A stretch of 64,000 bases of DNA from Lewinella sp. IMCC34191 (GCF_003390935.1 NZ_QNQZ01000009.1:124001-188000), one strand, 5' to 3'; counted from the first letter of the stretch, positions 33,813 through 42,516 are shown. Numbers and translations are program-made. Notes: a model not told the origin generated them from the sequence alone.

Positions 33813-34631
33813 ATGGCCAACATACTGGACCGAATTATTGAGTACAAAAAACTGGAAGTCGAACGGAGACGGGAAAAAGTGCCCGTGTCGGCCCTGAAGG
33901 ACAGCGCCCGCTACCATGGCAAGCGGCACGACTTCTGTCGCGCACTCGAAAACAGCCCGGACTTCGGCATCATCGCGGAATTCAAGCGCAAGTCTCCCAG
34001 CCAGAACGACATCAATCTGGCGGCGGATGCAGCGACAATCGGTCGTGCCTACGTCCAGGCCGGAGCGGCTGCTATCTCCTGCCTGACCGACACGCAATTT
34101 TTCGGCGCGCAACCGGACGACATCGACAAACTGCGGGCCGTAGTGAACGTGCCGGTACTCCGCAAGGACTTCATTATCGATTCCTACCAACTGCACGAAA
34201 CACGCGCCATGGGGGCGGATGCGGTACTGTTGATCGCGAGTGTCCTGAATCCGGTCCAGATTGACGAGTTGGCGGAAGAGGCCAACGAATTGGGGCTGCA
34301 GGTAATCTGCGAAGTACACGACGAAGAGGAAGTCGCCAAGATCAGCCCCAGTGTCGACATCATTGGCGTCAACAACCGGAACCTGGGGGATTTTTCCGTC
34401 GACATCTCCCGTAGCCTGCAATTGGCGGAGATGCTGCCCCCGGGCATGCTGCGCATCAGCGAGAGTGGAATCGACGACCCGCAATCCATCATCAAACTTC
34501 GCAAGGCCAAATACCGTGGCTTCCTGGTAGGTACCCACTTCATGCGGCAGTCGGATCCGGGAGAAAGTCTTGCAGCCTTTATCAAAAAGGCCCACGAGAT
34601 CGAGGAAATCTATAAGGATGCCATCGCATGA
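33813..34631 (+). CDS. trpC: Indole-3-glycerol-phosphate synthase
   Basis: Closes the indole ring from CdRP. The TIM-barrel signatures are IIAEFKRKSPSQ (catalytic Lys), VPVLRKDFIID, VIGVNNRNLGDF-type IIGVNNRNLG, and ISESGIDDP. The length of 272 residues is normal. A TATCTTGT box at 33785-33792 could give a second promoter ahead of it. Its last four bases (ATGA) overlap the trpF start. Confidence 0.96.
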   Translation: MANILDRIIEYKKLEVERRREKVPVSALKDSARYHGKRHDFCRALENSPDFGIIAEFKRKSPSQNDINLAADAATIGRAYVQAGAAAISCLTDTQFFGAQPDDIDKLRAVVNVPVLRKDFIIDSYQLHETRAMGADAVLLIASVLNPVQIDELAEEANELGLQVICEVHDEEEVAKISPSVDIIGVNNRNLGDFSVDISRSLQLAEMLPPGMLRISESGIDDPQSIIKLRKAKYRGFLVGTHFMRQSDPGESLAAFIKKAHEIEEIYKDAIA

Positions 34632-35281
34632 AGGTAAAAGTCTGTGGTCTGCGAAATCCCGAGAATATTGAGGAAGTCAGTGCCCTTCATCCAAACTACT
34701 TAGGGCTCATTTTTCACCCCGATTCCCCTCGCTTTGCCGGTCAGCCTGCCCTCGGCGAGTGGATCCGCGATAACGAGGACAAATTGCGCGAGCAGGAACT
34801 GGTGGGCGTATTTGTCAATGCGGAGGTTGATTACATCCTTAATACCGTTTACGACTACCAGCTGGACTGGGTACAACTGCACGGTGACGAAAGCCCCGGC
34901 TACTGCCGCGAGTTAAAATTGCTCTGGAGCGTAAACACCTTGCGCAAGCCCGGTATCGCCAAGGCCTTTTCCATTACACCTGATTTTGATTTCAATCGAA
35001 CCAATCCCTACGTCGGCAGCTGTGGCTTATTCGTTTTCGATACGGGCGGTCAGGCGCAACCCGGTGGAACGGGAAGGAAATGGAATTGGGAAAAGCTGGG
35101 CGAGTATACCGGCCCGGTACCCTTTCTATTGAGCGGCGGGATCGGCCCTGGGGACACGGAGGCACTCAATCAACTGAATCATCCCCAACTACGGGGCGTG
35201 GATATCAATAGCCGCTTCGAAAGTGAGCCCGGTCTGAAGGACGCACGGCAGCTGGAACTTTTCCTGCGAAAGCTCAATTGA
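34628..35281 (+). CDS. trpF: Phosphoribosylanthranilate isomerase
   Basis: Amadori rearrangement of PRA to CdRP, 217 residues. MKVKVCGLRNPENI carries the catalytic Cys, GLIFHPDSPRF follows, VQLHGDE is the strand-4 motif, and FLLSGGIGPGD near the end binds phosphate. Overlaps trpC by ATGA, so translation is coupled. Confidence 0.95.
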   Translation: MKVKVCGLRNPENIEEVSALHPNYLGLIFHPDSPRFAGQPALGEWIRDNEDKLREQELVGVFVNAEVDYILNTVYDYQLDWVQLHGDESPGYCRELKLLWSVNTLRKPGIAKAFSITPDFDFNRTNPYVGSCGLFVFDTGGQAQPGGTGRKWNWEKLGEYTGPVPFLLSGGIGPGDTEALNQLNHPQLRGVDINSRFESEPGLKDARQLELFLRKLN

Positions 35282-35301
35282 CCCGGCGCTAAATTAAAGC
35301 G

Positions 35302-36096
35302 GTGAAGTACGCCATCATCGGAAGTGGAAATCTGGCCTGGCACCTGGCCGGCGTACTTGGTCGCCAGGCCGTCGTCATTTACCGCGAGCAGCAGCCGGTA
35401 GAATCCTGGCCCGTCGACCTCTTGCCGCTTGAGGCTGTAGCTACCCAAAACTGGGATGCGCTATTTCTAGCGGTACCCGATGAAGCTATAAGGGCGGTAA
35501 GTCAACAGCTCGCCGCGGTACTCCCGGCGGACTTACCTGTAATTCACACGAGCGGAGCTACTCCGCTTGACCGCATCGATGCGCAGTTCAGGCACCGGGG
35601 TGTTCTGTGGCCGATTCGGTCGCTGCGCAAAGGTGAAATCGTTGCCGACTGGAACGATCTGCCGCTGGTGTTACAGGCCGATACCCAGCTGGCGAGACGA
35701 CGACTGACCGAAATAGCCGGGGACCTAAGTCAGACAGTGACCTGGTTAAACGACCGGCAGCGGGCGCAACTGCATCTCGCCGCTGTCTTTTCCAACAACT
35801 TCGTCACGGCGCTTTACGAGGTTGCCTTCCAACTGTGTGCCAGCTGCGACGTTCCTTTCGACTTGCTGCTTCCCATCATCCGTAACACCGCCGGGCGCCA
35901 GGATGGTAGCCGACCCGCCGACCGGCAGACCGGTGCCGCGGCCCGTGGGGATTATGCCACCATGGACCGTCACCTGGAGCTGATTGATCGGGAAACCTAC
36001 CAAAATCTTTACCGGGACATTAGCGCGCTAATCCTCGAGTACCGGTTGCCCCAGCACGACACGGACTTCCGGGGTGAGCCGGACGATGACCTTTAG
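35302..36096 (+). CDS. Rossmann-fold/DUF2520 dehydrogenase-like protein
   Basis: A 264-residue protein starting with GTG. MKYAIIGSGNLAWHLAGVL is a dinucleotide-binding loop, LAVPDEAIRAV the second strand motif, and HTSGATPLDRI plus FSNNFVTALYEVA belong to the DUF2520 C-domain. Such proteins resemble pyrroline-5-carboxylate or ketopantoate reductases, but the substrate is unknown. Its 3' end overlaps 69 bases of the convergent gene. It follows trpF by 20 bases, which may only reflect a shared transcript. Confidence 0.82.
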   Translation: MKYAIIGSGNLAWHLAGVLGRQAVVIYREQQPVESWPVDLLPLEAVATQNWDALFLAVPDEAIRAVSQQLAAVLPADLPVIHTSGATPLDRIDAQFRHRGVLWPIRSLRKGEIVADWNDLPLVLQADTQLARRRLTEIAGDLSQTVTWLNDRQRAQLHLAAVFSNNFVTALYEVAFQLCASCDVPFDLLLPIIRNTAGRQDGSRPADRQTGAAARGDYATMDRHLELIDRETYQNLYRDISALILEYRLPQHDTDFRGEPDDDL

Positions 36097-36447
36097 GATG
36101 AGTGGGTCCTGCAGCTCGGCTTTTGTTTGACGCTGTAGTCTATAAGCCGTACGTATTGCGGTGAAGACGGTAAGTAGGGCCGTTTCTCCCTTATGGTTTT
36201 TCATCCGTTGACGAATGGCTTCTTCGGTCCAGTTGGAATGAGCACCTACGAGTTCTACGTTCAGGGATGGATTGATGGCCAGCGTCATGGAGAAACTGGT
36301 GATCTTCAAGCCGTAGCCTTCGAGAATGGGAAAAATTTCGAGCCAATCCTCGATCAGTTTACTGGTCTTTTCGCGGGTGCCCTCCCCTACCGTACTTGCG
36401 AGTCCGCTCATCGCCTTGCGGGCTCCTTCCAAGATGTCATCTAGCAT
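36028..36447 (-). CDS. Conserved hypothetical protein, 139 residues
   Basis: Starts at the ATG at 36447 (MLDDILEGARKAM). It has an N-terminal amphipathic helix, then WLEIFPILEGYGLKITSFSM, a strand motif INPSLNVELVG, and a C-terminal LILKVIVRLTPEVRVVLGQP. The pattern resembles a small family I have seen in Saprospiria but cannot name. The coding strand is convincing by composition and by lack of a competing frame, although its 3' end is antisense to the DUF2520 gene for 69 bases. Confidence 0.62.
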   Translation of the reverse strand: MLDDILEGARKAMSGLASTVGEGTREKTSKLIEDWLEIFPILEGYGLKITSFSMTLAINPSLNVELVGAHSNWTEEAIRQRMKNHKGETALLTVFTAIRTAYRLQRQTKAELQDPLILKVIVRLTPEVRVVLGQPVLED

Positions 36448-36610
36448 ATTATAGTATAAATGGTCAGGCCACCAAGATCGACCGACGGAGGCGCACGGAC
36501 AAGCCCGTTCGACCGTTCCCCGCTGATTATCGACCGACGTAAATGACAACAGACCGAATGCAGCATGTTCCGAGCGCAAGTACGGCTGTGCCGATTCGAC
36601 CGGGTCGGAT

Positions 36611-36618
36611 TACCTTGT
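36611..36618 (+). promoter_or_regulatory. -7-like box, TACCTTGT
   Basis: Lies 3 bases from the xylanase ATG at 36622. If this is the promoter, the message is leaderless; otherwise an upstream start is used. Confidence 0.35.
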
Positions 36619-36621
36619 GGC

Positions 36622-37701
36622 ATGCAAGATTTCCTCGCTTATCTGACCGTATCCCTACTTGTCCTTGGTTGCGCCCCTTCCCTACCTGAGGGAAACGACC
36701 GAACGGACAACCTATCTCTAGGACTTGCCGACTTGGCCAATTTTCCCATCGGGGGGGCGATCAACGAGGGGCGCGTCCGTGACGATACCGCTTTATTGGC
36801 GATTGTCAATGAGGAGTTTAACAGCCTCACCGCCACGAATGACATGAAAATGTATTCCATCGCCCGTGGTCCCGGAGCGCTGGACTTTACGCTTCCGGAT
36901 GCCTTTGTGGACTTTGCGGAGAAACATGGTAAGCGGGTGTTCGGACACACGCTGATCTGGCACTATGGATTCCCCCAGCACCTGGAAGATCTGGAACCTC
37001 AGGGAGCCGAAGAATTCATTCAATCCTACATCGATACCGTAGTGACCCGCTACCGCGGCCGGGTAGATGGCTGGGATGTAGTGAACGAGGCGATGGCTAC
37101 GCGGGGGGGCGAGTTGCGGGAAACGCCCTGGTTGGAGAAGATAGGCAAGGACTATATACCCATGGCCTTCCGCGCCGCCCGCCGCGCAGATCCGGAAGCC
37201 AAGCTGTTCATCAATGACTTCAATACCGAGCGCGACACCGCCAAACTAAACGGTCTGCTCCACCTCGTCCGGGAAATGCAGGCGGATGGCGTTCCGATCG
37301 ACGGCATTGGTTTTCAAATGCACATCCGGATGGACACCGATGAAGAACTGATCGGCCGGTCATTAGCCCAGGCCGCTGAAACGGGTTTATTGATCCACCT
37401 CTCCGAAGTCGATATAATTTTCAACCGGCACGACGACACCCAGGGTGGAGGCGAACAGATCGTAGACGAGATCACACCGGAATTACTGGAAGCGCAGGCC
37501 GAAAAATATGAGCGGCTGGCGGAATTGTACCGGGAGAACGTTCCGCCGGCCCAGCGCTACGGCATCACCTTCTGGAGCTTCACTGATCGCGACACCTGGA
37601 TCAACGGCTTCTTTAATTTGAAAGACTGGCCGACGCTCTACGACGAGCAGTTGCGCAAAAAGCCGGCGTACGACGGATTCGCCAGGGGACTGCAGGAATG
37701 A
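36622..37701 (+). CDS. GH10 endo-1,4-beta-xylanase, lipoprotein
   Basis: Cleaves internal beta-1,4-xylosidic bonds. Signal lipobox VLGC (MQDFLAYLTVSLLVLGC) indicates membrane anchoring, probably on the surface. GH10 signatures: FGHTLIWH, GWDVVNEA (acid/base Glu), and IHLSEVDI (nucleophile Glu; the usual residue before it is Thr, here Ser), then TFWSFTDRDTWING. At 359 residues it is a bare catalytic domain with no CBM. A GH3 enzyme about 5 kb away could complete xylo-oligosaccharide breakdown. Confidence 0.93.
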   Translation: MQDFLAYLTVSLLVLGCAPSLPEGNDRTDNLSLGLADLANFPIGGAINEGRVRDDTALLAIVNEEFNSLTATNDMKMYSIARGPGALDFTLPDAFVDFAEKHGKRVFGHTLIWHYGFPQHLEDLEPQGAEEFIQSYIDTVVTRYRGRVDGWDVVNEAMATRGGELRETPWLEKIGKDYIPMAFRAARRADPEAKLFINDFNTERDTAKLNGLLHLVREMQADGVPIDGIGFQMHIRMDTDEELIGRSLAQAAETGLLIHLSEVDIIFNRHDDTQGGGEQIVDEITPELLEAQAEKYERLAELYRENVPPAQRYGITFWSFTDRDTWINGFFNLKDWPTLYDEQLRKKPAYDGFARGLQE

Positions 37702-37739
37702 AGTTTGAGTAGGGACTAGTATATCCTAAACCTTTTCCT

Positions 37740-37747
37740 TACCTTTG
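37740..37747 (+). promoter_or_regulatory. rplU-rpmA promoter, TACCTTTG
   Basis: Exact TAnnTTTG match 38 bases before the rplU ATG; no clear -33 element. Confidence 0.6.
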
Positions 37748-37785
37748 CGCCCCGAAATCAATTTTTATCACCAACATCCATACCG

Positions 37786-38100
37786 ATGTTTGCAATCGTA
37801 ACCATAGCCGGTCAGCAATTCAAAGTTGAGGAAGGTCAGGAGATCTTCGTCCACCGGCTAGAAGCCAAAGCTGGCGATTCCGTTAGCTTCGACGCGGTTC
37901 ACCTCCTCGCCAACGGCGATGACGTAACCGTGGGCACGCCGATGCTCAGTGGCGCCTCTATCGGGGCCACCGTTGTTGATCCGCTCGTCAAGGGCGACAA
38001 AGTGATCGTATTCAAGAAGAAGCGCCGCAAGGGCTACCGCTTGAAGAAGGGTCACCGTCAGCAATTCACCAAGCTCAAAATCGACTCCATCGCGGGCTAG
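37786..38100 (+). CDS. rplU: 50S ribosomal protein L21
   Basis: Binds 23S rRNA. 104 residues: MFAIVTIAGQQFKVEEGQEI, then VHRLEAKAGDSVSFD, and the C-terminal VIVFKKKRRKGYRLKKGHRQ. It ends right after the core L21 domain. In flavobacteria L21 often carries a helix-hairpin-helix tail; here it does not, and the tail is on L27 instead. Confidence 0.97.
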   Translation: MFAIVTIAGQQFKVEEGQEIFVHRLEAKAGDSVSFDAVHLLANGDDVTVGTPMLSGASIGATVVDPLVKGDKVIVFKKKRRKGYRLKKGHRQQFTKLKIDSIAG

Positions 38101-38150
38101 TCACGGCCCCATTCCTAATTTCCCCTCGGGGAGCCAAAACTTAATATACC

Positions 38151-38981
38151 ATGGCACACAAAAAAGGTGTAGGTAGTACCGATAACGGCCGCGACAGTAA
38201 ATCAAAACGCCTGGGCGTGAAGCTCTTCGGCGGTCAGTCGGCCAAAGCCGGTAACATCATCATTCGTCAGCGCGGTACCAAGTACCACCCCGGCGACAAC
38301 GTTTACATGGGTAAGGACTTCACCATCCACGCCAAAGTGGACGGCACCGTCTCTTTCAACAAGAGCCGTCTGAACCGTATGTTCGTCAGCATCGACCCCA
38401 CCGAGGGAAGCAGCTCGAATGGCAACGGGAACGGAAACGGTAGCTCCGCTGCTTCGAACTCGTCCAACGGTAACGGCACAAAGGCCGCTCCGTCCAACGC
38501 CGGCCAGCCCGCCCAATCGCGTGCTTCCGTCGAAGCGAATACCGACCCCGTCCACATGGACGATGCGCCCGAGATGCCCTCGGTAGCTCCCGGTATCACG
38601 GACGAAGCCGAACTCGCCGCCGCCAATGCGGATCAGGGTGACGCGCTGAACACCGCCGAGGTAACCGGTAGCGATCGCCCCGAAGAAGTAGTTCTGCCCA
38701 GTGGCAAGAAGTACAAAATCAACGACCTAACCGTTATCGAAGGCATCGGACCCGGCATCGCTGGTATCCTCAGCGCCGCCGGCATCAAGAGCTGGGAAGG
38801 ACTGGCGGATGCTGACGTTGACTTCCTGAAGGAGCAACTAGCGGACGCCGGAGGCAATTATGGTTCCCACGATCCTTCCACCTGGCCACAGCAGGCGCGC
38901 CTCGCCGCCAATCAGCAATGGGGAGAACTGGAAGAACTTCAGGGCAAGCTACACGGAGGTCGGTTGACCGAAGAGGAATAA
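38151..38981 (+). CDS. rpmA: 50S ribosomal protein L27 with C-terminal low-complexity linker and HHH domain
   Basis: The first about 85 residues are a normal L27: [40 protein letters not shown], ending near [10 protein letters not shown]27 N-termini reach the peptidyl-transferase centre. It continues with an Asn/Gly/Ser-rich linker (about 86-125), an acidic stretch, and then a compact domain (about 185-270: [51 protein letters not shown]) of the helix-hairpin-helix type. 276 residues is about three times normal. The reading frame is continuous with no frameshift at the junction. Confidence 0.93.
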   Translation: MAHKKGVGSTDNGRDSKSKRLGVKLFGGQSAKAGNIIIRQRGTKYHPGDNVYMGKDFTIHAKVDGTVSFNKSRLNRMFVSIDPTEGSSSNGNGNGNGSSAASNSSNGNGTKAAPSNAGQPAQSRASVEANTDPVHMDDAPEMPSVAPGITDEAELAAANADQGDALNTAEVTGSDRPEEVVLPSGKKYKINDLTVIEGIGPGIAGILSAAGIKSWEGLADADVDFLKEQLADAGGNYGSHDPSTWPQQARLAANQQWGELEELQGKLHGGRLTEEE

Positions 38982-39010
38982 GTCTCTTCTACCCTTCCGC
39001 CAAAAGAATA

Positions 39011-39046
39011 CGCCCGGTCGAGCAGCTGCTCGATCGGGCGTTTTTT
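39011..39046 (+). terminator. Rho-independent terminator of rplU-rpmA
   Basis: CGCCCGGTCGAGCAG pairs with CTGCTCGATCGGGCG (14-base stem, one mismatch) followed by TTTTTT. Confidence 0.95.
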
Positions 39047-39402
39047 AATTCCACACGTGCCCCCAGGTGGTTTGACTCCTGCTAAGAACATGGTTGGGAT
39101 AGCTGGCCTGGTTCGGTAATCCCCTTGTCCTCCATCCGCAAAACGGATATCGGAGCCCTGACAAGTCGAAGGGATGAGGCCCGCCCTAGACAGGCCGAAG
39201 TCACTTCCCAATTTAAATAAATTGTAGGGTCAACCAAGTTTTAGGGCCCGTGTGGACTTGGTAAACGCACGAACGGCGATTTTGATTGACGGCAGCGTCC
39301 GATTCTCCCGGCACGATCGGAATTTACGGGAGGTTCGGATAGATCGTTCTCTACCGAGGTAGCCTATATGAAGTAAAAAATGAGGCTTAATAAATTTATG
39401 CG
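39047..39402. other. Intergenic stretch, nothing convincing
   Basis: No credible ORF or RNA gene. Frames on the minus strand (up to 90 codons) have no recognisable protein character. A GC-poor segment precedes the helicase promoter. Confidence 0.5.
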
Positions 39403-39575
39403 TACCTTTGCGCCGCGAGCTGGGACCTCTTCGCTTTGTCCGATCCACGCCTCGTCCGCCGCTTGTACACCAACCGGCTTATCATTTCGGAGCGAAGCAT
39501 CTCAACCAGTCATCCGGTAATTGCCCGATGACAAGGTGCCCGACAGTCGGGCCACCCATCAACATCTATCTATCT
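39403..39575 (+). promoter_or_regulatory. Promoter and long leader of the DEAD-box helicase gene
   Basis: TACCTTTG (39403-39410) is an exact -7 box. The roughly 165-base leader ends with a GCCCGA-CAG-TCGGGC hairpin (39538-39552) 23 bases before the ATG. Long structured leaders are common in front of cold-shock RNA helicases, so thermosensing is a possibility, not a demonstrated fact. The frame stays open to 39408 but the leader lacks helicase motifs. Confidence 0.5.
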
Positions 39576-40817
39576 ATGGACAGCAAACGTCCCAATCGCC
39601 CGGCTAAAGGCCGTAATAAGCGTAGTTCCTCCAATCGCCCGCAGCGCAAAAACTCCGGTGGTAACCGCCGGGGAAGTTCCGGAGGCCGCTCCAATCACAA
39701 TTACATTCCCCTTCCGGCCGATATGATGGTCCACGAGGGTGTTCCGCTGAAGACCGTCGAATACCACGCCGAGAAGAAATACGCCGAGTGGCCGCTTCAC
39801 CCGAAACTGAAGAGCGCCATCAAAGCTGCGGGCTGGGTGTACCCCACCGAGATCCAGGAAAAGTCATTCGAACACGTAGCCGCCCTGAAAGACGTCATGG
39901 GCATTGCTACCACCGGTACCGGTAAAACGGGAGCTTTTCTCATCCCCCTGATCGATGCCCTGATCGTAGCGGAAGAGCCCTTCCAGACTTTGGTGCTGGC
40001 TCCCACCCGCGAACTGGCGCTGCAGATCGAGGAAGAGTTCCGTGCCCTCACGCTCGGGATGAAGTACAATGCCATTACCCTCATCGGCGGCCGGAACATC
40101 AATACCGACATCGTCAACCTGAAGAAGCGCAGCTACCACCTGGTCGTTGCCACTCCCGGACGTCTGAAAGACCTGTATCAGCAGGGCAAGATCGACCTCC
40201 AGGAAGCTTCCGTACTGGTACTTGACGAGTTCGACCGGATGCTCGATATGGGCTTCCAGAAGGACGTGATGTACCTGACCGACAAAATCGGCGAGCGCGA
40301 TCAGACCATGTTATTCTCCGCTACCCTGGACAAGTCGCAGCAGAAACTGATCGATCACTTTCTGAAAGACTACGTGACCGTGAAGGTGAGTAGCGGCGAG
40401 GCTTCGGCCGAGCACATCAACCAGAGCGTCCGCTACGTCGAGCCCGACAACAAGTTCGACGAACTGATTGAGCTGCTCAAGGAACCGGAAATGAAGCGCG
40501 TCCTGGTTTTCGCGGAAACCAAGCACCGCGTCAAGAAGGTAACCAAGAAACTGAACCAGGCCGGTATATCCGCCGACGAGATCCACGGCAACAAAAGCCA
40601 GAATTACCGCCAGAAAGCACTGAATGCATTTAAGGCCGGCAAGATCAAGGCGTTGTGCGCTACGGACGTAGCCGCCCGTGGCCTGGACATCGACGACATC
40701 ACCCACGTGATCAACTTCGAAGCTCCCACGGACTACGACACCTATATCCACCGCGTAGGCCGTACCGGTCGCGCCGGAAAGGGTGGTGAAGCGATCACCT
40801 TCTACGATAAGGCCTAA
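39576..40817 (+). CDS. DEAD-box RNA helicase (DEFD variant)
   Basis: 413 residues. A basic Arg/Asn/Ser-rich N-terminus (about 1-35) is followed by the helicase core: PTEIQEKSFEHV (Q motif), ATTGTGKTGAF (I), APTRELALQI (Ia), VVATPGRL (Ib), VLVLDEFDRML (II, DEFD rather than DEAD), LFSATLDKS (III), VFAETKHRVKK (IV), CATDVAARGLDI (V) and HRVGRTGRAG (VI). It unwinds or remodels RNA, likely in ribosome assembly or cold response. There is no long C-terminal extension. Confidence 0.94.
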   Translation: MDSKRPNRPAKGRNKRSSSNRPQRKNSGGNRRGSSGGRSNHNYIPLPADMMVHEGVPLKTVEYHAEKKYAEWPLHPKLKSAIKAAGWVYPTEIQEKSFEHVAALKDVMGIATTGTGKTGAFLIPLIDALIVAEEPFQTLVLAPTRELALQIEEEFRALTLGMKYNAITLIGGRNINTDIVNLKKRSYHLVVATPGRLKDLYQQGKIDLQEASVLVLDEFDRMLDMGFQKDVMYLTDKIGERDQTMLFSATLDKSQQKLIDHFLKDYVTVKVSSGEASAEHINQSVRYVEPDNKFDELIELLKEPEMKRVLVFAETKHRVKKVTKKLNQAGISADEIHGNKSQNYRQKALNAFKAGKIKALCATDVAARGLDIDDITHVINFEAPTDYDTYIHRVGRTGRAGKGGEAITFYDKA

Positions 40818-40827
40818 TTAACAGCTT

Positions 40828-40860
40828 GAAGGAGGGCGGATACTATTTTCCGTCCTCCTT
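40828..40860. terminator. Possible shared hairpin of convergent helicase and DUF5872 genes
   Basis: AAGGAGGGCGGA (40828-40839) pairs with TCCGTCCTCCTT (40849-40860) with one G-T mismatch. It overlaps the DUF5872 stop region. No clear T-tract on either side. Confidence 0.35.
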
Positions 40861-41514
40861 TAATGCCTTGATCAGTTCGTCCTTATTCATATTGCTCCGG
40901 CCGTCTACATCGCGGTCCTGCGCCATGTCGTAAAGCTCGTCTTTGGTTTTGCCAGAGAGATCATTGTCTTTCTTTTCCGAGTAGGTATCGATGATGGCTT
41001 TTTTAAGCTCGTCCTTATTCATCGAACTGCGACCTGCTACGTCGAGTTCCTGCGCACGGTCCATCAGCTCCTCCTTCGTCAGTCCGTCACCGTCGATAAC
41101 CCCAATCTCGGCCATCGTACGTTGAACGATATCGGGCCAATCGGCGTATTGGTCACCGTCGTCGTCCGTTTTCTTCTTGGTTTTATTGGCTTGCTTTCGC
41201 CCCGCTTCGGTGAGCAGCGCCCAGGCATCATGGGGTAGGTACCGTGCCATGCCTTCCGCTCCATCGGCAGCGGCATCTCCGTCGCTGGTCTCCCATTCGT
41301 TCTTCGTCCACTGTTGAAGGCTTTTGGCGGCATCATCCTTTTCGTCGTCCTTGTAGCCCCCACCCTGCTTTTCGTACTCCTGCACCAGCATCTGGCTTTT
41401 GCGGGCACTCCACTGGCCCGGTTCGCCTCCCTTATCGGATTCCATCAGGTCCTGCTTGATCTGGCGGCGCAGATCGGGCTTGGTGTACTTTTCTTCGTAG
41501 TTGTCGTCAGCCAT
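40843..41514 (-). CDS. DUF5872 protein with Rho-N/SAP-like repeats
   Basis: A 223-residue acidic soluble protein. The N-terminus (YTKPDLRRQIKQDLMESDKG, SARKSQMLVQEYEKQGGGY) is the DUF5872 domain. The C-terminal half holds three related helix modules (about 140-222): DGLTKEELMDRAQELDV, DELKKAII, then GKTKDELYDMAQDRDV and MNKDELIKALKE, similar to Rho termination-factor N-terminal or SAP folds that bind nucleic acid. The function is unknown; the repeats suggest nucleic-acid contact. Confidence 0.78.
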   Translation of the reverse strand: MADDNYEEKYTKPDLRRQIKQDLMESDKGGEPGQWSARKSQMLVQEYEKQGGGYKDDEKDDAAKSLQQWTKNEWETSDGDAAADGAEGMARYLPHDAWALLTEAGRKQANKTKKKTDDDGDQYADWPDIVQRTMAEIGVIDGDGLTKEELMDRAQELDVAGRSSMNKDELKKAIIDTYSEKKDNDLSGKTKDELYDMAQDRDVDGRSNMNKDELIKALKEDGK

Positions 41515-41603
41515 CGGAATGTTTTGGAGGGTAACTAAGCTGACGCCAAACGGTTGACGGCAATTTACCTGCGCCCCGCCGCAAAAAACCGCTACCGGCC
41601 CAT

Positions 41604-41950
41604 TTACTGCATGCGTACGTACCCGGGGTCGTCGGCCGCCTCCTGCGCGTAGGTGTTAAGTTTGACGTTTTTCTGGGAGCCCTCTGGCGTATACGCATGT
41701 TGACGAATTATCGAGCAGAGAGACGCGATCGCGAAGTAAGAGGTAGCCCTTAAATACCGTGCCGATGTGGGAGGGGAAAATCACTGGTTCGCGAAGCATG
41801 CTGACGCCGCCACCGGCCTAATCCCATTCGAATTCCAGCCACCGATTGAAATGTAACGTTGTCGATCCCCAGCACGATAGCGAAAAAGGTGAGCGTAAGC
41901 AGCGACAGCCGGACGGCACCGCTTCCAAAGTCGGGTGTTCTGATTACAGA
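41604..41950 (-). pseudogene. terC: Decayed terC-family gene (internal deletion, several frameshifts)
   Basis: Fragments of a TerC integral membrane protein lie in three frames. The N-terminal fragment (41846-41905) encodes SLLTLTFFAIVLGIDNV, which matches the conserved first TM segment LTFLEIVLGIDNV. The C-terminal fragments encode HIGTVFKGYL (up to 41739), then YFAIA after one extra base in CTCTTAC, then VNMRIRQRAPRK in a third frame, then VKLNTYAQEA (41637-41666) to the TAA at 41604. In intact TerC this reads as a KGYLYFAIAFSL-type C-terminus. About 200 codons between are missing. No frame is open across it, so it is a pseudogene. Inferred by comparison with remembered TerC sequences. Confidence 0.72.
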
Positions 41951-41955
41951 ACTAC

Positions 41956-41963
41956 TAGCTTTG
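41956..41963 (+). promoter_or_regulatory. -7 box TAGCTTTG of the DUF6495 gene
   Basis: An exact TAnnTTTG match 61 bases before the ATG at 42025. Confidence 0.55.
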
Positions 41964-42024
41964 TACTCGGCTATTTGTCCCGAACCGGCAAACTACGCCT
42001 CCCGGCATTTGTTGGTGCATTGCT

Positions 42025-42516
42025 ATGAAGGAAAGCAAATTTCGCCGCCTGCGACGGGACGAACTCGAGGAGGTAACTCCGCAATTCATCAAATTCCTCA
42101 GCGTCAACGGAATCGATGCCGACAGCTGGGTGCGCATTAAAGTCGACGAACCCCAGCATGCCGACGCCCTCATTTTACAATTCAGCCAGATCGTTTTTTC
42201 GGGCGTGATTGAGCGGGTGGAATACCTCATCCAACGCAAGCCCCACGATCTGCGTACCTACCGTACCGGGCCGGACAAGATCGAGATGCGGGGCCTGTTA
42301 CTGAGTGGAGAAACATCCGTTGACCTGACCGATGCCGAACTGCCCCCGCAGGAAATTTTCGATCGACTGAAAGCCGATGGTGCCCGGCCGAAACTATACT
42401 CCGCCGAACGGGCTTACCTACCTATCGGCCGCGACCAGGATATTTTCCTGCGCATGGAAGAGGGTGCCCTGATCGATAACGGTGACCTGTTCCAGCTACT
42501 GGACGGACTGAAGTAG
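42025..42516 (+). CDS. DUF6495 family protein
   Basis: A 163-residue soluble protein. FRRLRRDELEEVTPQFIKFL, VNGIDADSWVRIK and LILQFSQIVFSGVIERVEYL resemble a Bacteroidota family designated DUF6495. No catalytic motif is visible. Probably cytosolic; function unknown. It is not clearly in an operon with the GH3 gene 60 bases downstream. Confidence 0.75.
   Translation: MKESKFRRLRRDELEEVTPQFIKFLSVNGIDADSWVRIKVDEPQHADALILQFSQIVFSGVIERVEYLIQRKPHDLRTYRTGPDKIEMRGLLLSGETSVDLTDAELPPQEIFDRLKADGARPKLYSAERAYLPIGRDQDIFLRMEEGALIDNGDLFQLLDGLK

Noticed and set aside
39108..39125. A GGTTCGGTAATCC string reminiscent of a tRNA T-loop
   Set aside because: No acceptor or anticodon arms pair around it, so no tRNA is supported.
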